Numbered from the stretch's first letter, positions 39,739 through 50,033 are shown. The stretch: DNA of 64,000 nt from Prevotella koreensis (GCF_003977605.1 NZ_RYYU01000001.1:1112039-1176038), one strand, 5' to 3'. Numbers and translations: made by a program. Notes: generated by a model not told the origin, from the sequence alone.

Positions 39739-42700
39739 TTACATTATTATTAGTAGAGTCACGCGGCATCTGCAGTTTGTTCAGGTCGAGACGGTCGTCG
39801 TTGGTTTCTTTTCTGAACAGTTCGAAGAAGTGATTAACCTTGCGTCGCCATATAAATCCCACTCCATACTCACTGTTCTCCCCCTCCAACCAGTCGTATG
39901 CTCCATGATTATAGAACATCTTCAAATATTTGTTTGAAGTCTGACTCATCCGGTACTCCAATGTAACGTTATCAAAAAAGGCCTGGTCTCTGTTCGTCAT
40001 ATTTGAACCAGTAGATATTTTTCCACCCACCACCACACGCAGTCGGTTGTTCCAGAATCGTTTTGCGAAGCGGAAACTATAGTCGGTGTACATTCCTCCG
40101 GAAGCATCGAAAGCGTTGTCGAAACCGAGGCTGAAGTCAAGAGTGCGCAACGCATTGCCTGCAATATTGTTTATACCGCTCTGCAAGAAAGAACTCAGAG
40201 CATTGTTCATCGACAGGTTCGACGTACCGCCACCGGCGAGATACATTCCCGTGGTAAGCATTCCCACAGCCAATTTTCCCTGTTCTTCCTCGCTCATAAT
40301 GTTCAGTTCGTTCTGCACGGTCATATCCTCCGGTGCCGAAATAACGAACTGTAGTCCCATGTCTTTCAGCGTTTTGCTTATCACCACGCCGCACTCAAAA
40401 TCCACACTGCGGCTCTGTCCGTCGCTGTTTACGCTCGACTTGGTGCGCTCCGTTGCGGTGATATTTAGTCTTGGGTTCATCGGGTCGCCGGTGAACTCAA
40501 TATAACTGCCGTCCCTTATGGTGAATGTCTTCAGCGGAATTACCGGCATCGAGTATTTCATCTTGCCGTTGTTGAGCGTATATTTTCCGCGTATTCGGAA
40601 ATTTTCCGATGGTGTGTATTGCAATCTCAACGAACCGTCGCCCATCAAATCTACATAGTTTGAATGGTCGGTGTTCAGATAACACACCACTCGCGCGGCA
40701 CGGTCGATATTCACCACGAGATCCATGTTGAAGCCCATTGAGGTCGAATGGCTCACGGTGGTCTGCGTAGTGTCGGTAAAGTCGGTGAAGCGCACGAGTT
40801 CATCCATCTGGTAGTCGGAGTTCAACGGAGAGTCGCGCAGAATATACGACATATCGGTAGTTCCCAGCACATCCATTCTTCCGCGCATATTTAGGTCGTT
40901 AAGCGAACCTCTAAGCGAGCCGACGAAATCAACGTATGCCTTACCGAAAGCCTCACTGCGACGTGTTTCCTTAGAGTTGATTATCTGGAAATTCTGCGCC
41001 GCCATGCGAATGTTCATCGTTATGTCGTCGAGGTTAGAGAAGTTCACGTTGCCGTTAACCACCAACGGGGTGTTGTTGCTTGAACGCAGGTTGAAGTTCT
41101 TGAAAGCAATCTTACTGCCCGACACATTCAACGGTGTGCTATCAAACTTCATGCGCATGCCGTAAGGTTCGCTCACGAGATAGGCATTGTTCAGTGTCAG
41201 CGAACCGTCCACCTGCGGTTTGTTCAGTTGTCCGCGTATATCGAGAGTACCATCGGCCTCTCCCTCGAATCCCACAAGTTTGTCAGGAATCATTCCGTTG
41301 AGCACACTCATCGGCATCTTTTCCATACTCATGGTGGCATCGAGATAGCCATTACCCTCCGAACGGTATGTTCCTGTCACCGTAGCCACCTCTTCTTCGC
41401 CGCTGTAGATTATTCCATCCACATAGTGAGAGCCACCGTCCTTAGGCATATATACGAACTCTGCACCGAGATTTCCCATACTGCTGCCCTCGTAAGTCAT
41501 CTCCTTGACACTCATCGTCGAACTGACCGAGATGTCGGAAGCAGTCTGTATGAAGTGAAAGTCGCCGTCTATCGTTCCCGACATGCGAGGCATATAAGGT
41601 ATTACGGCAACGATGTCCTCAATCTTCAGTTTGCTTATGGAGAGTGTTAGGTCTTGTAGCACGTCATCGTTGTCGTCCTCAGACTTCAGTTGCACATCTA
41701 CCCCATCGCTTGAGCGCATCCTCAACCGTGCCGACAGTCGCTTGTCGTTGCCCACGAAGATGTAGTTATCATCGTTTATGGTGAAATCCTTGTAGCCTAT
41801 CACCGGATTGTCGGTGAGCATTCGCATGCGTATGCCCCCCTGTTCCATCTCCGCCGTAGCCCCGAGTTTCACTCCCAGCACGTCGCGATAGTCGTAAGAA
41901 CGAAGGTTGAGAGCCAATCCTTTCTCCACAATTTGTCCCTCTACAAAGGCATTGAATACATACTGCGGATTCTTTCGGTTGTTGCGCACCTGTCCGTCGA
42001 ACTTGAAACGCTCGGCATCGGAATAAACCTTGAGGCGCACGGTGTCAAGTTGGATACTGTCGGCAAGCAACCTGTGTATCTCCATATTTCCGTTCAGCCC
42101 CGACTGCGGAGACGAAGTGAGATTCATTTTAGCAGCCGCAAACGAGTAGCCGAACCGTCGCAACATGTGTTCAAGGAAGTTATCACTGCCCGAATCGAGT
42201 TTTATTCGCGCCGTGGGCAGTTTCGCACGCAGTGCCGATTGGTCTATTACCTTGTTGTCAAAGTCTTTTTTCAGTTGTGTCATTATGCTGTCCATCTGTC
42301 TCAACAGCACCTTATGACCTCCGCGTGCATCCATTTCGATGTTGAAATCGCCGTTACTTGCAATGATATGGGTTGTGTCACGACGCATCAGCAGGTCGAT
42401 ATTGATGTTATCGGGGAAATATCCGCTCTCTCCCTCATGCACTACGAGGTCGCTTATCGTGCCTTTCAAAAGATACGACTGATTCATATCCGTGGCAACA
42501 TCAAGGTGCGTGCAGAATGCAGCCGATAGCGGAGTGTCGGCAAGTTTCAATCCGTGGAAGTCGATATGCGACAGGTCGGCACCGAGCGTAGCTTTCATTT
42601 CTCGCTTGCCAAGCAGTGCATCCAGTGTGATGTTTCCCTTTATGAGACGGTTGTTGCTATTTATGTCGGCTATGCCATGCCCGTTGCTCAACCGCACGGT

Positions 42701-44359
42701 ACCGCCCATTCCGCTCAGGTCGTAGCCGCCGTATGCGAATGTTGTTATCGCCACGTTGGCATCGACTCGTGTTCTCGGCGAATAGATGTCTGTCCCGTTG
42801 CCTTTCAATGCTATCTTTCCACTGAACGGCCCCAAACCTTTTCGTGGCATGAAATGAGCGAGGTTGAGGTTGCTCGCCACAAGGTCGGCAGAATATGTCA
42901 TGCTTCCGGCAGTGTTTATGTCGGCACTTCCCGAAAGCGTTCCATCGCTTTCGGTGGCTCTGAACTTAGCACGGTAGCGCATTCCGTCCACATTGAACTG
43001 TCCGGTTATTCCGATTCCGCGCGGTATGGTCATGCCATCGAGTGTGCCGGCAGGCAGTGCGGCGGTGGCAAAGTCGATGTTGTCGGCATGTGCAGTGGCA
43101 TGCAGGTCGGCACGAAGATTGTCCGGGTCGGTGAGGTTGTCTATCGTTCCGCGGGCATTGATATGGAATGCTGTGGGCAGGTCGGCAACCAATCCTGTCA
43201 GCACAACGCGTCGCATATTTCCGGACAGCACGGTGTTTATTTTCAATGGGCGTGCCGGCCACTTGCGGCGCAGTGCTTCTGGCGCGTAGGCCATGAACAG
43301 CATCAGGTCTTGCTTACCTACATATCCGTCGGCCGTGAGGTGCATCTTGCCCGGTGCAGTCTCGCTGAATGTGTTCTGATCCATCACGAAATGCACCTTC
43401 ATACGCGACTCCGAGGTAATGAGGTTTGCATCGGTCAGGTATAGTTTTTTGGCATCAAGACCGAAGTGCGAAGTGAAAGAACGCACGTCAAGGCCGCTCT
43501 TCTCGCGGAATGACGATTGCCTAATGTTCACGTCTATCTTAGGCGAACAGAAGTCGAAAGAGTCGGCATCGAGAACCACCTCTGTCAGCATGAGATGGTT
43601 ATAATCAAGTCCGGCGGAATGTGGCTCGTGGTTGTAGTCAAGACCGAATTCGCCACCTCGCCACTGCAATCGTTTCACACGGTAGTGACTTCGATACAAA
43701 TCCATGTATGCAGATGTGGCCAAAGCGTTGTCAACAGACAGTTTTACCGACATCGTATCGCCCGACATGTGTAGGGCGAGACGGCTGCGCTCAAGTTGCA
43801 GGCGGTCAATATCGACTTTCCAAAAGTTGTCGTTTGCCGTTGTGTCTTCCGGCACGGTGTCGGCCAGTTCGATGTTCAGGTCGGCTCCGGCAATCATAGC
43901 ACTATCCACGCGTATGATCTTTCCGCGCAGGTCTATGCCGTGACTCTCAAGGTTAAGGCGTTCAAGACGGCCTTTCACCCTGGCGGTATTTATCAGTCCG
44001 TCGGTGTTCACCTTAACGTCCATGAACCGCAGTGCGTCTATCTCCACCCTGCTGTCAAAGAGCGGCAGCAGTCTGACATCGACCACAAGTTCGCGTGCAT
44101 CGGCAATGGTATCTGTGAGATTTGGTATCGAGTCGTTGGGTTTCTCCACATGAAGTCCGGTAATGCTGAGATTGAGCGGAAAACTAATGCCCACCCGCTC
44201 TATCTTTATATCCATGCCGGTCTGCTCCGATACATACTCCGTCACTTTCCCGACAGCCCAATTTTGGAACGGCGGGAAGTATATCAGAGCAACAAAGGCG
44301 GCAACCGTCATGAACATGGCAAGAAGCCAAATGCCGAACCACTTTAGGAATTTCTTCAT
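39716..44359 (-). CDS. tamB: TamB-like translocation/assembly module protein (DUF490)
   Basis: A very large (1547 residues) envelope protein with an N-terminal membrane anchor (WFGIWLLAMFMTVAAFVALI, about 9-28). The body is a long beta-rich repeat. The C-terminal DUF490/TamB domain carries FRIRGKYTLNNGKMKYSMPV, GDPMNPRLNITATERT, and SFLQSGINNIAGNALRTLDF. AsmA/TamB proteins form a groove bridging the inner and outer membrane. It is followed, with overlap, by the TamL lipoprotein. Its 5' side has no clear -7 box, and the next 700 bases hold repeats. Confidence 0.9.
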   Translation of the reverse strand: MKKFLKWFGIWLLAMFMTVAAFVALIYFPPFQNWAVGKVTEYVSEQTGMDIKIERVGISFPLNLSITGLHVEKPNDSIPNLTDTIADARELVVDVRLLPLFDSRVEIDALRFMDVKVNTDGLINTARVKGRLERLNLESHGIDLRGKIIRVDSAMIAGADLNIELADTVPEDTTANDNFWKVDIDRLQLERSRLALHMSGDTMSVKLSVDNALATSAYMDLYRSHYRVKRLQWRGGEFGLDYNHEPHSAGLDYNHLMLTEVVLDADSFDFCSPKIDVNIRQSSFREKSGLDVRSFTSHFGLDAKKLYLTDANLITSESRMKVHFVMDQNTFSETAPGKMHLTADGYVGKQDLMLFMAYAPEALRRKWPARPLKINTVLSGNMRRVVLTGLVADLPTAFHINARGTIDNLTDPDNLRADLHATAHADNIDFATAALPAGTLDGMTIPRGIGITGQFNVDGMRYRAKFRATESDGTLSGSADINTAGSMTYSADLVASNLNLAHFMPRKGLGPFSGKIALKGNGTDIYSPRTRVDANVAITTFAYGGYDLSGMGGTVRLSNGHGIADINSNNRLIKGNITLDALLGKREMKATLGADLSHIDFHGLKLADTPLSAAFCTHLDVATDMNQSYLLKGTISDLVVHEGESGYFPDNINIDLLMRRDTTHIIASNGDFNIEMDARGGHKVLLRQMDSIMTQLKKDFDNKVIDQSALRAKLPTARIKLDSGSDNFLEHMLRRFGYSFAAAKMNLTSSPQSGLNGNMEIHRLLADSIQLDTVRLKVYSDAERFKFDGQVRNNRKNPQYVFNAFVEGQIVEKGLALNLRSYDYRDVLGVKLGATAEMEQGGIRMRMLTDNPVIGYKDFTINDDNYIFVGNDKRLSARLRMRSSDGVDVQLKSEDDNDDVLQDLTLSISKLKIEDIVAVIPYMPRMSGTIDGDFHFIQTASDISVSSTMSVKEMTYEGSSMGNLGAEFVYMPKDGGSHYVDGIIYSGEEEVATVTGTYRSEGNGYLDATMSMEKMPMSVLNGMIPDKLVGFEGEADGTLDIRGQLNKPQVDGSLTLNNAYLVSEPYGMRMKFDSTPLNVSGSKIAFKNFNLRSSNNTPLVVNGNVNFSNLDDITMNIRMAAQNFQIINSKETRRSEAFGKAYVDFVGSLRGSLNDLNMRGRMDVLGTTDMSYILRDSPLNSDYQMDELVRFTDFTDTTQTTVSHSTSMGFNMDLVVNIDRAARVVCYLNTDHSNYVDLMGDGSLRLQYTPSENFRIRGKYTLNNGKMKYSMPVIPLKTFTIRDGSYIEFTGDPMNPRLNITATERTKSSVNSDGQSRSVDFECGVVISKTLKDMGLQFVISAPEDMTVQNELNIMSEEEQGKLAVGMLTTGMYLAGGGTSNLSMNNALSSFLQSGINNIAGNALRTLDFSLGFDNAFDASGGMYTDYSFRFAKRFWNNRLRVVVGGKISTGSNMTNRDQAFFDNVTLEYRMSQTSNKYLKMFYNHGAYDWLEGENSEYGVGFIWRRKVNHFFELFRKETNDDRLDLNKLQMPRDSTNNNVNETKENK

Positions 44360-44525
44360 ATCTTTACAGTCATAAATAACCGTGCTGCCAACTCTTATGA
44401 CAGCCTACGGGGCATGAAAGCGAGTGCAAATTAATAAAAAACATTTCAGATAAACGAATAAAAACCACAAAAAACAGAGCACACACACAATAATTAACTT
44501 ACTGCACAGCAATACCACACGGTGT

Positions 44526-44725
44526 TACCCCAAATCTGTAATTAGAGCCCTCAACTGATTTTGTTCGATTGTTGAGCAGATGTGCTGCCGTTTCATCGAA
44601 GACGTAGCGGGCTACGACGAGATGTAATGGCAGCGCAGATGGCGACAAGCGGGCTAAAACGGTAGGGAAGCACTACATAAATAACAAGTCTAAGTAAATG
44701 CGTTATAATGAAGCGATTGGGGGTA
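44526..44725 (+). repeat. MITE-like element copy B (complete)
   Basis: About 200 bp. It begins TTACCCCAAATCTG, carries ACTGATTTTGTTCGATTG and CAGATGTGCTGCCGTTTCAT, and ends CGATTGGGGGTAA, so the ends are imperfect inverted repeats. It lies between tamB and the SUKH gene. Confidence 0.75.
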
Positions 44726-44784
44726 AGCCTCTCTACATTCTTTACTCGCCCATACTTTAGTTCACAAAACACCATCAACTGAAT

Positions 44785-44872
44785 TTCAATTTCGCCGAAA
44801 TTGCTCAGCAAAATGGGCGAATTTGCAAACCAATTTGGGCGAATTTGCAGAGTAAAACAGGCGAAATTGCAG
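44785..44872. repeat. Intergenic 22-bp-unit array, copy 4
   Basis: Four units of about 22 bp, the first carrying CAATTTCGCC and three carrying GGGCGAATTTG or AGGCGAAATTG. It sits directly beside the left edge of the accessory operon. Confidence 0.75.
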
Positions 44873-44889
44873 AATGCAATAGCACAATA

Positions 44890-44926
44890 TACGCGAATTT
44901 AGGACACGAATCACGAACTTGTGTAT
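44890..44926 (+). repeat. Left copy of an imperfect 37-bp direct repeat flanking the operon
   Basis: TACGCGAATTTAGGACA followed by a second half ending GTAT. It matches the copy near 50,034 at 29 of 37 positions by my count, in the same orientation. Up to the SUKH gene I see nothing else. Confidence 0.45.
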
Positions 44927-45057
44927 ATGATATTAATTCATTAACAGATTTTTGTTTTTAGGCATAGCCATGATACACACGAAAGATTTTTGTCAAACTT
45001 TGGGGGGCATATCAATCTGGCAAAACAGTATGGAAGAACTGCCATTATCAACGGCCT

Positions 45058-45426
45058 CTATTTAATTTTAATATAATCAAGAAAACTTTCAAAACTATCA
45101 GATAATTGTTCAGGATTAAATCGACTCTCATATGTAATATAGAAACGCGAGTTTTCAATAAAAATCGGATCTCCATTATTTGACGCAAAGATGAAAGAAT
45201 CTTTTGGCATAAAAGAATAATCATTCTTTAGATTCTCCAAATCTTCCAATGGGTAAAAATGGATACTCCCAAACTTTCTAGTATCTATCTCCACATTAAT
45301 GGGATTCGCTTTGCGATATAATTCCACTATTCCAGAAGGCACACTTGATATGTCGCCAGTGTATGGTTCAAAAAAGTTTCTTGAGTCCTGATTCTTTGCT
45401 TTATTTATAAAGTCTTCAACTGTCAT
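45058..45426 (-). CDS. SUKH/SMI1-KNR4-type immunity protein
   Basis: A 122-residue cytosolic protein. The C-terminal two thirds read like SMI1/KNR4 immunity proteins: VPSGIVELYRKANPINVEID, FGSIHFYPLEDLENLKNDY, FIFASNNGDPIFIENSRFYI, and SFESFLDYIKIK. SUKH proteins usually neutralise nuclease toxins encoded just upstream, and here a putative HNH nuclease precedes it. The true start is the ATG one base after the nuclease stop (TAATATG); the longer frame would need a TTG inside the previous gene. It is last in a four-gene operon. Family membership is by eye. Confidence 0.78.
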   Translation of the reverse strand: MTVEDFINKAKNQDSRNFFEPYTGDISSVPSGIVELYRKANPINVEIDTRKFGSIHFYPLEDLENLKNDYSFMPKDSFIFASNNGDPIFIENSRFYITYESRFNPEQLSDSFESFLDYIKIK

Positions 45427-45427
45427 A

Positions 45428-46555
45428 TTATTCAAGTATTAATGGATATGATTTTTCTATTGTGTAACAATGTATCTTACTCATGAGTTTCTTATCGTGA
45501 TATACATTATACATGGAATAACTTAGCAATATGGCACCAATACCGATACTGACAGCCAATGCAGCAGGCCCACCAAACGCAGCTTGTACAGTAACAGTTA
45601 TTGCGAGTGAAGCTACAGAAACTTTTACGTCTTTCCAAACGAAACGAAGTGCTTCATTAGTATGCAAACCATTCCTTTTAAGTCTAACGAACTGATAGAT
45701 AGAGAATGTAATGATTGCAACAGAACCAGCAATTCCCATATTGCAAGCTTTAGTTATATTTTCTGTAACTTTTATTCCGAAATTCGAAAGTAATACGGTC
45801 ATTGTATTAGTTGCTATATCACCAACAAACCTTGTACCCATATGATTCAGCAAACCGAATGCAGCACCTTCTAACCCTACTTTCCAACCATTTATCGCCG
45901 CATCTTTAATAGAATCGGGAGAAATGCCATTCTGAGCAATTGTTACGATAAAACCGATAGAAGCCCCAGAAACAAAACCAATTATCGCAGCAAGACTAGC
46001 CCCTTTTAATTCATTTTTTAACACCCTTTTTCGATTGGTTCGTTTTAACATATCCTCCTTGTCTATTTTGGGAGCAACAGATTCATTATGAAAATCACCA
46101 TTGTGACCTTTTTCCAAATGCTCTTTTTTTGACTTGTAGAATTTAATATTGTCTGGATTAACTTGTTCTTCTGGATAGTCAGCTACATTTCGTTGATGAT
46201 GCCCCTCGGCACCTCTAACAGTCCCTCTTTCTTTGATTTCCTGTCTCTGAAGTTCATTCCAATTTGCAGAGCCTTTACCACCCATTGTAATATCAGCTTT
46301 CTCATATTTCCAGGCCAATTTTACACCATTACTCCTTGAGCCTGTATAAGTCGGATTTAGTGCAAGAACTTGTTTAACTTTTGCATTATATCGTTGAGTT
46401 AATTCTCTAAGGTTAGACACGAACTCCTTGCATTGAGTATTATAGCGATTTGTCGTTGAAATAGTAGAAAACGTATTCATTGCCTGTAATGGGGTAGTCA
46501 TTACGCCTTCGCTAACAAAGAAAGATCGCATATATATTGATTGGGGGCTATTCAT
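45428..46555 (-). CDS. Membrane protein with an HNH-type nuclease motif (putative toxin)
   Basis: From MNSPQSIYMRSFF the protein has 375 residues (an earlier ATG adds 21). Residues about 115-160 hold a candidate HNH fold: GAEGHHQRN (His119, His120), NPDNI (133-137), KEHLEKGHNGDFHN (His146, His151, His156). Residues about 185-350 are hydrophobic and glycine-rich, with four to six membrane-compatible helices (LAAIIGFVSGASIGFIVTIA; AALAVSIGIGAILLSYSMYN). It follows the 273-residue gene after 7 bases and is followed immediately by a SUKH-type gene. The nuclease plus immunity pairing suggests a toxin module delivered to, or triggered at, a membrane. Inferred; the HNH call rests on spacing only. 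Confidence 0.65.
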   Translation of the reverse strand: MNSPQSIYMRSFFVSEGVMTTPLQAMNTFSTISTTNRYNTQCKEFVSNLRELTQRYNAKVKQVLALNPTYTGSRSNGVKLAWKYEKADITMGGKGSANWNELQRQEIKERGTVRGAEGHHQRNVADYPEEQVNPDNIKFYKSKKEHLEKGHNGDFHNESVAPKIDKEDMLKRTNRKRVLKNELKGASLAAIIGFVSGASIGFIVTIAQNGISPDSIKDAAINGWKVGLEGAAFGLLNHMGTRFVGDIATNTMTVLLSNFGIKVTENITKACNMGIAGSVAIITFSIYQFVRLKRNGLHTNEALRFVWKDVKVSVASLAITVTVQAAFGGPAALAVSIGIGAILLSYSMYNVYHDKKLMSKIHCYTIEKSYPLILE

Positions 46556-46562
46556 TCTAAGA

Positions 46563-47384
46563 TTATTTCTTTGGTGTATCAAACGAAAATTGAGTAAACC
46601 TAAATTTACCATTATCATCTAACTTATTGAAAATATAAGAATATACATGATTGTAGTATACCAAGCACTCATTTGTAAGTCTCCTGGCATCAAAGGCAAA
46701 CAGATATTCAGATACCAGTCCATAGAGTTCTGTGTCTGATTTTTTATACTTTTCTTCATTCGCCTTGAAAAGCTCAAATGCTTTCTTGAAAGAGTCAACA
46801 GCTTTTTTATTGTACTTAATATCATCATGATGAGTTATCTCTGACATTTTATTCGATACAAGAGCAGAGAAATCTCTTGTCAATGAGTTATATAAAGTTG
46901 TTTGCTGCTGATCCAAAATGCTCTTGTCCAAACAGTCTTCATAGGTGGACATTTTTTTGAGTATTTCATCAAACTGAGACTGTCCCTTTGCCTGATTTAT
47001 CTCTGATTTGAGTTTCGACAAATTAGCTAAGACCTTATTGTTTGCATCATATGCAGATTTGGCTTGTTCTTTTGTCTGTTTTAGAATAAAATCATTTATA
47101 TCTGTAGAAACTTTAACGAGCTTACTTCTTGATTCCTGAATAACTGTCAAGACAGAGTCGTCCATATTGCACTTTTCAGAGAACACATTTAAAGCCAATT
47201 CTGCTTCATTTGCGAAGAATGTTCTTGTCTCAATTTCAACTGGCCAAGTTGCAACATTCAAGCAAAAAGAAAAATAGTCAGTAAAACACTTTTCTTCACC
47301 TGGGGCAAGGCAGAATTTATTTTTACCTGCAATTTGGGCATCCCAAATTAAATTTTCTTGTTTTAATCTTTCAAAAATTTCCAT
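46563..47384 (-). CDS. Uncharacterised helical protein of the GTPase-nuclease operon
   Basis: A 273-residue soluble-looking protein without signal peptide or membrane helix. It is lysine- and glutamate-rich and mostly alpha-helical, with possible coiled-coil stretches (KQTKEQAKSAYDANNKVLAN, KKAFELFKANEEKYKKSDTE). The N-terminus (MEIFERLKQENLIWDAQIAG) and the C-terminus (FNKLDDNGKFRFTQFSFDTP) look globular. I do not recognise the family. It starts one base after the GTPase stop (TAATATG) and ends 7 bases before the nuclease-like gene, so it is likely a partner or adaptor in the same complex. Confidence 0.75.
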   Translation of the reverse strand: MEIFERLKQENLIWDAQIAGKNKFCLAPGEEKCFTDYFSFCLNVATWPVEIETRTFFANEAELALNVFSEKCNMDDSVLTVIQESRSKLVKVSTDINDFILKQTKEQAKSAYDANNKVLANLSKLKSEINQAKGQSQFDEILKKMSTYEDCLDKSILDQQQTTLYNSLTRDFSALVSNKMSEITHHDDIKYNKKAVDSFKKAFELFKANEEKYKKSDTELYGLVSEYLFAFDARRLTNECLVYYNHVYSYIFNKLDDNGKFRFTQFSFDTPKK

Positions 47385-47385
47385 A

Positions 47386-49569
47386 TTATAGATTATTTAA
47401 AAGTGAATCATAAACTCTTATTTTCCTTTCTTCAGAAACTATTTTTAAATTAATGTTATCATCATCGCTTGTATTGATATCTTTATCTAATGAAGCAATA
47501 TAATCTTCAAAATCTTTTTCTAACTTATTGGCGGCTGTACTGAATGCCACTTCTGTGTCTGACCAATATTTAGAGTTTTGAGACAAATAATTACTCAACA
47601 CTTTATTTTTGTCATATTCTTTAATAATCCTTTTCGCTATTTCTATCCTCCTATCGCCAAAAAATAGAACATATACAAAACTTGCTAAGATTGCTGCTAA
47701 TCTTATAGCAAGCACAACAGGCGACCCACCTAAAGCAGCGATTGCTGCATAAGCTGCAGTTGTTCCACCTAAGCTGATACCCATAGCAGACAATACACTT
47801 ACCCCTTTAGAAACAAGTATCGAAGTTCCTAATTTACCCAAACTTGATGCCCAAACAGATAATGCCCCACATGTTGCCGGTCCTTCCAAACTCGTTATAA
47901 ATGACACTTTTACATTGAAATTTGCGCCAACATCAACACCATCTTTATTTAACGACATTGTTATAGAACTCTTAAGGTTCTCCAAGAACTTATCTATATC
48001 TTCTGATAATTCTTTTGAATAATTTTTAAGTACTGATGTATATGAATCATTAAGAAGATTCGACAATTTTGCGCTTAACTGCTTATTGTCTTCTTCTTTA
48101 TTGCTCCAGTAGTTTTTCTCAATGATCTTAATGATATTTTCAACAGTAAGTATCTTATTATAGCAGTTTGTAATATCTACTGATGCCTCATGAGATAAAT
48201 CCTTGATTTTTTTTATAATATTGGCTTTTCTGTTCTCGTTATCATTGATTCTTTGTGGTTCTTTTGCCTTGATTTCTTCAAGCTCTTTTTTCTTTTCTTC
48301 TCTTTTTGATAAGATTTCACGAGAAGAACGCAATTCTTTTTCTGAACAAGTTTTTTCGTTCTTGACATATTCTTTAACATAATCAACTACCGAGTTCTTA
48401 ATAATTTCTGGTAGTTTAATAAGCAAACTCCTTAAATCATTCTCAAACTTGGTTCTCAATGACTTTTGATCTTTAGAGTATGTGAAGAAACGACAACGAA
48501 AATCATTGGATGTTGTATCCTGTCCAAGATTGTTCCAGTAATTTGACGACAAAGTTTTTTCAAATCTGTCAGCACCTTTCTGCAGAATAGTTTCAAGAGC
48601 ATCAATAGAGCCATTTGAAACGGTATGTGCTTGAGAAGCTACAATATAAAGATTTGACAATGGCTTAAGTTGCCTATTGTTCAATGCTATTGGGGCAAGA
48701 TTAGGTAATTCGCCTTGAAGCCAGTTTATATCATCTCCTCGCATGAATCCATTGGCTACTGACATATAAACGAGAACATCAACATTCTGATTTTTTTTAA
48801 GCAATGAATCATCTTCTTCTCTGTCCTTGGTTCCATAACCAGGCAAGTCTATCAAATCACAATTATTAAGAATATCAGATTCTACAAAAACCACAGCAGA
48901 CGAAGCGTCAGAATCTTCAAATTTAGAGCCCTGTCTTGCACCATAGTCTTCAAGAATTTTGTAATCGCCTTCAGCTATACAAAATGATTTTGTATACTCT
49001 TGATCAGATAATTTTGTGTCGTCCCAAATATTTGTATTCTCATCAGACTTAAAAACCATAACATTATTTGAACAGTATTTAGGTTTATCTGAGGAGTGCT
49101 TAACGTAAACAATAATAGACGTTGTTGGCGTCCATGCTTCAGGAAGAGTTTTACTACCAATCAGAGTATTGATAAGAGAACTCTTTCCTACATCAGAGCG
49201 GCCTACGAAAGCTACTCTTGGTTTACGAGTCATCTTATTTACTGTATTTAGCAGTTTATGAAGATCAAGGTTAGGCGAACCTTCTGTACTTTCAGATTGT
49301 TTAACAAAACCATTGAGTTTGTTTTTGAACTCATCAACAGTCTGAAATGCGTCATCTATATCAAACTTTAATTCTTGCTTCTGCGCATCTATCAAGTTCT
49401 CTATTGGTTTTCCAACAGCTTTTGCCAACTTTGATAAAAGGTTTATATCTATTGGGGTTATATCCTCTATTTTTTTATAGTCAGATAAAGACATGTCTAA
49501 CTTTATTGCCATATCCTTTTCAGAATATTGCAATGCGTTAATCCTTATTTGCTTTAATGTTTCATTCAT
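47386..49569 (-). CDS. Dynamin-like GTPase with N-terminal HTH and C-terminal membrane segment
   Basis: A 727-residue protein. Residues about 1-60 resemble an XRE/Cro-type helix-turn-helix (SEKDMAIKLDMSLSDYKKIE, LLSKLAKAVGKPIENLI). A GTPase domain follows, with P-loop GRSDVGKS at 123-130, a switch-I threonine in TPTTS (147-151) and DLPGYGT at 241-247; a classical NKxD is not obvious. Residues about 395-460 are charged and coiled-coil-like. Residues about 565-637 are hydrophobic (LGGTTAAYAAIAALGGSPVV, AAILASFVYVLFFG), as in membrane-remodelling bacterial dynamins. Some dynamin-like proteins are linked to phage tolerance or toxin secretion. It heads the operon. Confidence 0.82.
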   Translation of the reverse strand: MNETLKQIRINALQYSEKDMAIKLDMSLSDYKKIEDITPIDINLLSKLAKAVGKPIENLIDAQKQELKFDIDDAFQTVDEFKNKLNGFVKQSESTEGSPNLDLHKLLNTVNKMTRKPRVAFVGRSDVGKSSLINTLIGSKTLPEAWTPTTSIIVYVKHSSDKPKYCSNNVMVFKSDENTNIWDDTKLSDQEYTKSFCIAEGDYKILEDYGARQGSKFEDSDASSAVVFVESDILNNCDLIDLPGYGTKDREEDDSLLKKNQNVDVLVYMSVANGFMRGDDINWLQGELPNLAPIALNNRQLKPLSNLYIVASQAHTVSNGSIDALETILQKGADRFEKTLSSNYWNNLGQDTTSNDFRCRFFTYSKDQKSLRTKFENDLRSLLIKLPEIIKNSVVDYVKEYVKNEKTCSEKELRSSREILSKREEKKKELEEIKAKEPQRINDNENRKANIIKKIKDLSHEASVDITNCYNKILTVENIIKIIEKNYWSNKEEDNKQLSAKLSNLLNDSYTSVLKNYSKELSEDIDKFLENLKSSITMSLNKDGVDVGANFNVKVSFITSLEGPATCGALSVWASSLGKLGTSILVSKGVSVLSAMGISLGGTTAAYAAIAALGGSPVVLAIRLAAILASFVYVLFFGDRRIEIAKRIIKEYDKNKVLSNYLSQNSKYWSDTEVAFSTAANKLEKDFEDYIASLDKDINTSDDDNINLKIVSEERKIRVYDSLLNNL

Positions 49570-49596
49570 AAATTTTATTTTAATTTAAATTATTCA

Positions 49597-49604
49597 CAAA
49601 ATTA
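49597..49604 (-). promoter_or_regulatory. Possible -7 box for the GTPase operon
   Basis: TAATTTTG on the complement strand, about 28 bases before the GTPase ATG. The next 420 bases upstream are AT-rich and hold nothing I can name. Confidence 0.4.
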
Positions 49605-50033
49605 GGCAAAAAACAGTTCGACCTTTTTGAAAATCTGGTTATTGATAATTCATCTCTTATTTTCTGAAATATTAATTGACTCCAAAGATAATCCGATATC
49701 TGTTAAAAATGGAATTAATACTATTCAAAATGCTTACCAACTAATATGTTACTTCTCTCCAATAGAATAGCATCAGCAATCACATTAAGTGTAATCAAGT
49801 CTGTAGGCACTCGTTAGATAAAGTTCTTCGATATAGCAGTATTACTCTTCGCAATCTTCCCACGAAAGAAAATTCCAGTCATGTCTTTTTCTGCCAAAAC
49901 CACTTTAATGCGATTTTATTTCTTTCTTTAAGAATTCAAATATTTTAATTTTCATGCAAAGATATTAAAAAGAAGGAAATACACAAAGTTACCACAAAAA
50001 AACTTAACTATAAACATTGTTTTTAATAAATAA

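Noticed and set aside
42554..43444. A plus-strand frame of 296 codons
   Set aside because: It is antisense to the central tamB repeat and has no plausible start or family.
49861..49964. A -7-like box and ATG (MKIKIFEFLKKEIKSH) upstream of the GTPase operon
   Set aside because: The ATG falls immediately after the box, so an mRNA start there would miss it; the frame stops after 16 codons.
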